From NCBI RefSeq assembly GCF_002176815.1, contig NZ_CP021648.1, positions 2,612,001-2,676,000 on the forward strand: 64,000 nt of DNA. The letters run 5' to 3'. The DNA is from Acidovorax sp. T1. Its GTDB lineage: Bacteria; Pseudomonadota; Gammaproteobacteria; Burkholderiales; Burkholderiaceae_C. Below the pieces are notes generated by a model, which was not told the DNA's origin, did not search any database, and saw only the letters and a list, made by a program, of their open reading frames with translations. The position numbers and the translations under genes were made by a program. Of the stretch, positions 62,266-64,000 are shown one piece after another (positions within the stretch are counted from its first letter, which is position 1; every line of letters begins with the position of its first letter).

Positions 62266-63216
62266 TCACGGCTCGCGGGTGCCGCTGCCCTTCTTTTTGC
62301 GGTTTTCACGGGCCTGCTTCTTGGCCTCGCGCTCGGCGTCCGCCAGCGCACCGGCGGCCCGCCAGGCCTCGAACTCGGCCGGCGTTTCCAGCGTGATGCG
62401 GCCCAGGATGGCGGTGCGGAAGTCGGTCATCACGATCTCGGCCGTTTTTTGCAAATTCACGCGCCCGCCGCCCAGCATGGCGCCGCGCTTTCTGCCAATG
62501 GCTTCGAGCAGATCTTCGTCGTGCATGCGGGCCACGGTGCCAGCCGGCAGGCCCAGCTTGTAGCGCGCCTCCAGCAGCGGCGCATAGTGCTGCTGCAGGC
62601 GGCGCAGCAGCTCCAGCGCCACCAGTTCTTCGTCATACGCATTGCGGCCAATGGCGCCGCTGGCGGCCAGGTTGTAGCCGCTTTCCACCACCACGATGCG
62701 CGGCCACAGCATGCCCGGCGTGTCCCACAGATAAAAATCGTCGGCCAGCGTGATGCGCTGCTCCAGCTTGGTGATGCCGGCTTCGTCGCCCGTCTTGGCC
62801 TGGCGCTTGTTGGTGAGGGTGTTGATGAGCGTGGACTTGCCCACGTTGGGCACGCCGCAGATCAGCACGCGCATGGGCTTGGCCATGCCGCCACGGTGGG
62901 GCGCCAGCAGGTGGCAGCCGTCGATCAGCTTGCGGGCGGGCGCGGGGTCCTGCGCATCCAGCGCCACGGCGCGCGTGGCGCTCTGAGCGTTGTACCAGTC
63001 CAGCCACAACGCGGTGCGCTCGGGGTCGGCCACGTCCTGCTTGTTGAGCACCTTGAGCGTGGGCTTGTGGCCCGTGAGCTCGGCCAGCAGCGGGTTGGCA
63101 CTGGAGCCGGGCAGGCGCGCGTCCAGCACCTCGATCACCACGTCAATGTCCTTGATGCGTTCGGTGATGGCTTTCTTGGTCAGGTGCATGTGACCGGGGA
63201 ACCACTGGATGGCCAT
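62266..63216 (-). CDS. ylqF: YlqF/RbgA-type circularly permuted ribosome-biogenesis GTPase
   Basis: The 316-residue GTPase has the permuted order of G motifs: G4 LNKQD near residue 65 comes before G1 GVPNVGKSTL near 125 and G3 DTPG near 170. RbgA helps late 50S subunit assembly in Bacillus; proteobacterial copies are less studied. It begins AIQWFPGHMHLTKKAI, the family start. Its C terminus is a basic tail (KKQARENRKKKGSG) likely to contact RNA. Confidence 0.92.
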   Translation of the reverse strand: MAIQWFPGHMHLTKKAITERIKDIDVVIEVLDARLPGSSANPLLAELTGHKPTLKVLNKQDVADPERTALWLDWYNAQSATRAVALDAQDPAPARKLIDGCHLLAPHRGGMAKPMRVLICGVPNVGKSTLINTLTNKRQAKTGDEAGITKLEQRITLADDFYLWDTPGMLWPRIVVVESGYNLAASGAIGRNAYDEELVALELLRRLQQHYAPLLEARYKLGLPAGTVARMHDEDLLEAIGRKRGAMLGGGRVNLQKTAEIVMTDFRTAILGRITLETPAEFEAWRAAGALADAEREAKKQARENRKKKGSGTREP

Positions 63217-63301
63217 GCGAGGGGTACTTTCTTGATTGTTCGGTGCGGGCTGAGGGTGGCAAGGATAATCGCGTCCCCTGCCCTTTCGTTTCACGCCCGC
63301 C

Positions 63302-63568
63302 ATGCCCGCACCCACCAACCGCCCCGCCAGCCCCGCCGACAAGGCCTCCGACAAGGCCGACAAAGAGCTTTTGTTCAAGGGCGTCACCTGCGTGCTGATC
63401 GGCCTGGTGGTGCTGATAGGCCCCTATGTGGCGCGCTCGCCCAGCGTGCAGGACATCATGGCCCAGTCGGCGCTGGCGGGCTGGTTCGCGCTGGTGCTGG
63501 GGGGCGGGTTTCTGGTGCGCCATGCCATGCGCCGGGCGGCGGCGGCCAAGGCACGCGGCCGGTCATGA
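63302..63568 (+). CDS. small two-helix membrane protein
   Basis: The 88-residue protein has two hydrophobic segments (about 25-44 and 55-73), with a polar Lys/Asp-rich N terminus and a basic Arg/Lys/Ala C-terminal tail (RRAAAAKARGRS). No family was recognised. The stop overlaps the next gene by four bases (ATGATG region), so the two are coupled. It is divergent from the YlqF-like gene. Confidence 0.7.
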   Translation: MPAPTNRPASPADKASDKADKELLFKGVTCVLIGLVVLIGPYVARSPSVQDIMAQSALAGWFALVLGGGFLVRHAMRRAAAAKARGRS

Positions 63569-63810
63569 TGCGGGACCTTGGGGCGCAGCGGCCCGCCCGC
63601 GCCACCGACGGCCCCTCGGCCCGCGCCATGTTCGAGGTGCTGCAGCAGCTGGCCCGGGCGCAGGGCCTGGCGCTGCGCGCGCCCCCGCCCGAGCCCACCA
63701 CCTGCTGCGGACGCGGCTGCAACGGCTGCGTGTGGGAGGGGTATCTGGATGCGGCCGAATACTGGCGGCAAGAAGCGCTGCTGCAGATAGATCCTGTTGA
63801 TTTTTGGTGA
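63565..63810 (+). CDS. small Cys-rich protein of the oxidoreductase-like N-terminal domain type
   Basis: The 81-residue protein ends with CCGRGCNGCVWEGYLDAAEY, the pattern of the oxidoreductase-like N-terminal domain, here standing alone. Four Cys residues could bind a metal or form disulfides. Two ATG codons (63565 and 63568) are possible starts. Its function is unknown. It overlaps the small membrane protein gene. Confidence 0.8.
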   Translation: MMRDLGAQRPARATDGPSARAMFEVLQQLARAQGLALRAPPPEPTTCCGRGCNGCVWEGYLDAAEYWRQEALLQIDPVDFW

Positions 63811-63862
63811 AATATGCCCGCAGCGCTTGCTGTGTAAGCGCTAGCAGCTATCATTTTTTATT
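63810..63862 (-). repeat. dispersed intergenic repeat (reverse orientation)
   Basis: GCAGCGCTTGCTGTGTAAGC is followed by GCTAGCAGCTATCATTTTTT, the same modules as the other copies. Confidence 0.7.
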
Positions 63863-63958
63863 GACTGGCGACATGCGGCGGATGCCGATGGAAAGGACCC
63901 GTTGTTTGATGGCTCATTGCCAGGCCGCGGTTTCACACAGAGCGGCGCTTTCTTGCCC

Positions 63959-64000
63959 GTCACCCCGTCACCCCGTCACCCCGTCACCCCGTCACCCCGT
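63959..64000 (+). repeat. 8-bp tandem repeat (GTCACCCC)n running off the window
   Basis: Five perfect GTCACCCC units plus two bases reach the last base of the window, so the total number is unknown. Confidence 0.95.

Noticed and set aside
63959..64000. CRISPR repeat or telomere-like sequence
   Set aside because: The units are 8 bp, directly adjacent and have no spacers; a simple tandem repeat explains it.

Overview
The window looks like chromosomal DNA of a Comamonadaceae betaproteobacterium, most like Acidovorax and relatives. The grounds are high GC, a tripartite tricarboxylate transport cluster (tctCBA/tctDE), an extracellular-type 3-hydroxybutyrate oligomer hydrolase, the gene order accA-tilS-lysC-tRNA-Ser, and many copies of a roughly 55-bp intergenic repeat built on GCGCTTATCC...AAGCGC beside a GCTAT...ATAGC hairpin. 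No rRNA, CRISPR array, plasmid or prophage module was seen. The species assignment is inference.

Layout. 1-5.4 kb: partial DUF2189 membrane protein, HAD hydrolase, DksA-like zinc finger protein, ferrochelatase and a Lon-like protease. 5.4-13.3 kb: the most unusual region, a putative Fap-like (functional amyloid) secretion locus. It holds a VpsR-type sigma-54 activator and an outer-membrane beta-barrel with a coiled-coil N terminus on the minus strand, and on the plus strand two paralogous Gly/Asn-rich secreted proteins, a periplasmic C39 peptidase and two small secreted proteins that share an LDxxRGG double-glycine motif. Both Gly-rich genes have a -24/-12 promoter and the same 3' hairpin. 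13.6-22 kb: alpha/beta hydrolase, then a sigma-54-type operon livK(broken)-G-F-H-M-3HB oligomer hydrolase, with its PAS/AAA+/Fis activator at 22-23.6 kb. 23.7-29.6 kb: tctA/B/C divergent from tctD/E, and an Hsp15-like RNA-binding protein.

29.6-35 kb: IS3 remnant, tRNA-Ser(GCU), a lysC reduced to its last 55 codons, tilS, accA, a 3-methyladenine glycosylase and cysS. 35-42.8 kb: TPR protein, two cyclophilins, lpxH, an MtfA-type peptidase, an esterase, an extradiol dioxygenase, arfB, a hydrolase, aroQ and a secreted Pro/Tyr-rich protein. 42.8-48.8 kb: glnS followed by a lower-GC accessory islet (GIY-YIG nuclease, PLD-type nuclease, zeta-type kinase with a small partner, an orphan MNT nucleotidyltransferase, and an intact mntA-hepT pair). 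49-56.4 kb: small housekeeping and hypothetical genes, then a four-gene chemosensory-like operon (CheA-like membrane kinase, MCP-like protein, CheX, CheY). 56.5-64 kb: lipoprotein, panE, VanZ-like protein, a thermonuclease-like gene that starts inside a hexanucleotide repeat, a DHH phosphoesterase, truC, DUF924, a tiny Lys-rich protein, a YlqF-like GTPase and two small proteins, ending in an 8-bp tandem repeat.

How the genes work together. The Fap-like locus reads as one export machine: sigma-54 activator, outer-membrane channel, periplasmic protease, and major and minor substrates. The liv/3HB-hydrolase operon reads as a scavenging unit whose binding-protein gene carries an amber codon. The tct cluster is a classical two-component-controlled carboxylate uptake system. 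Functions come from motifs and gene order read by eye; no database search was run.
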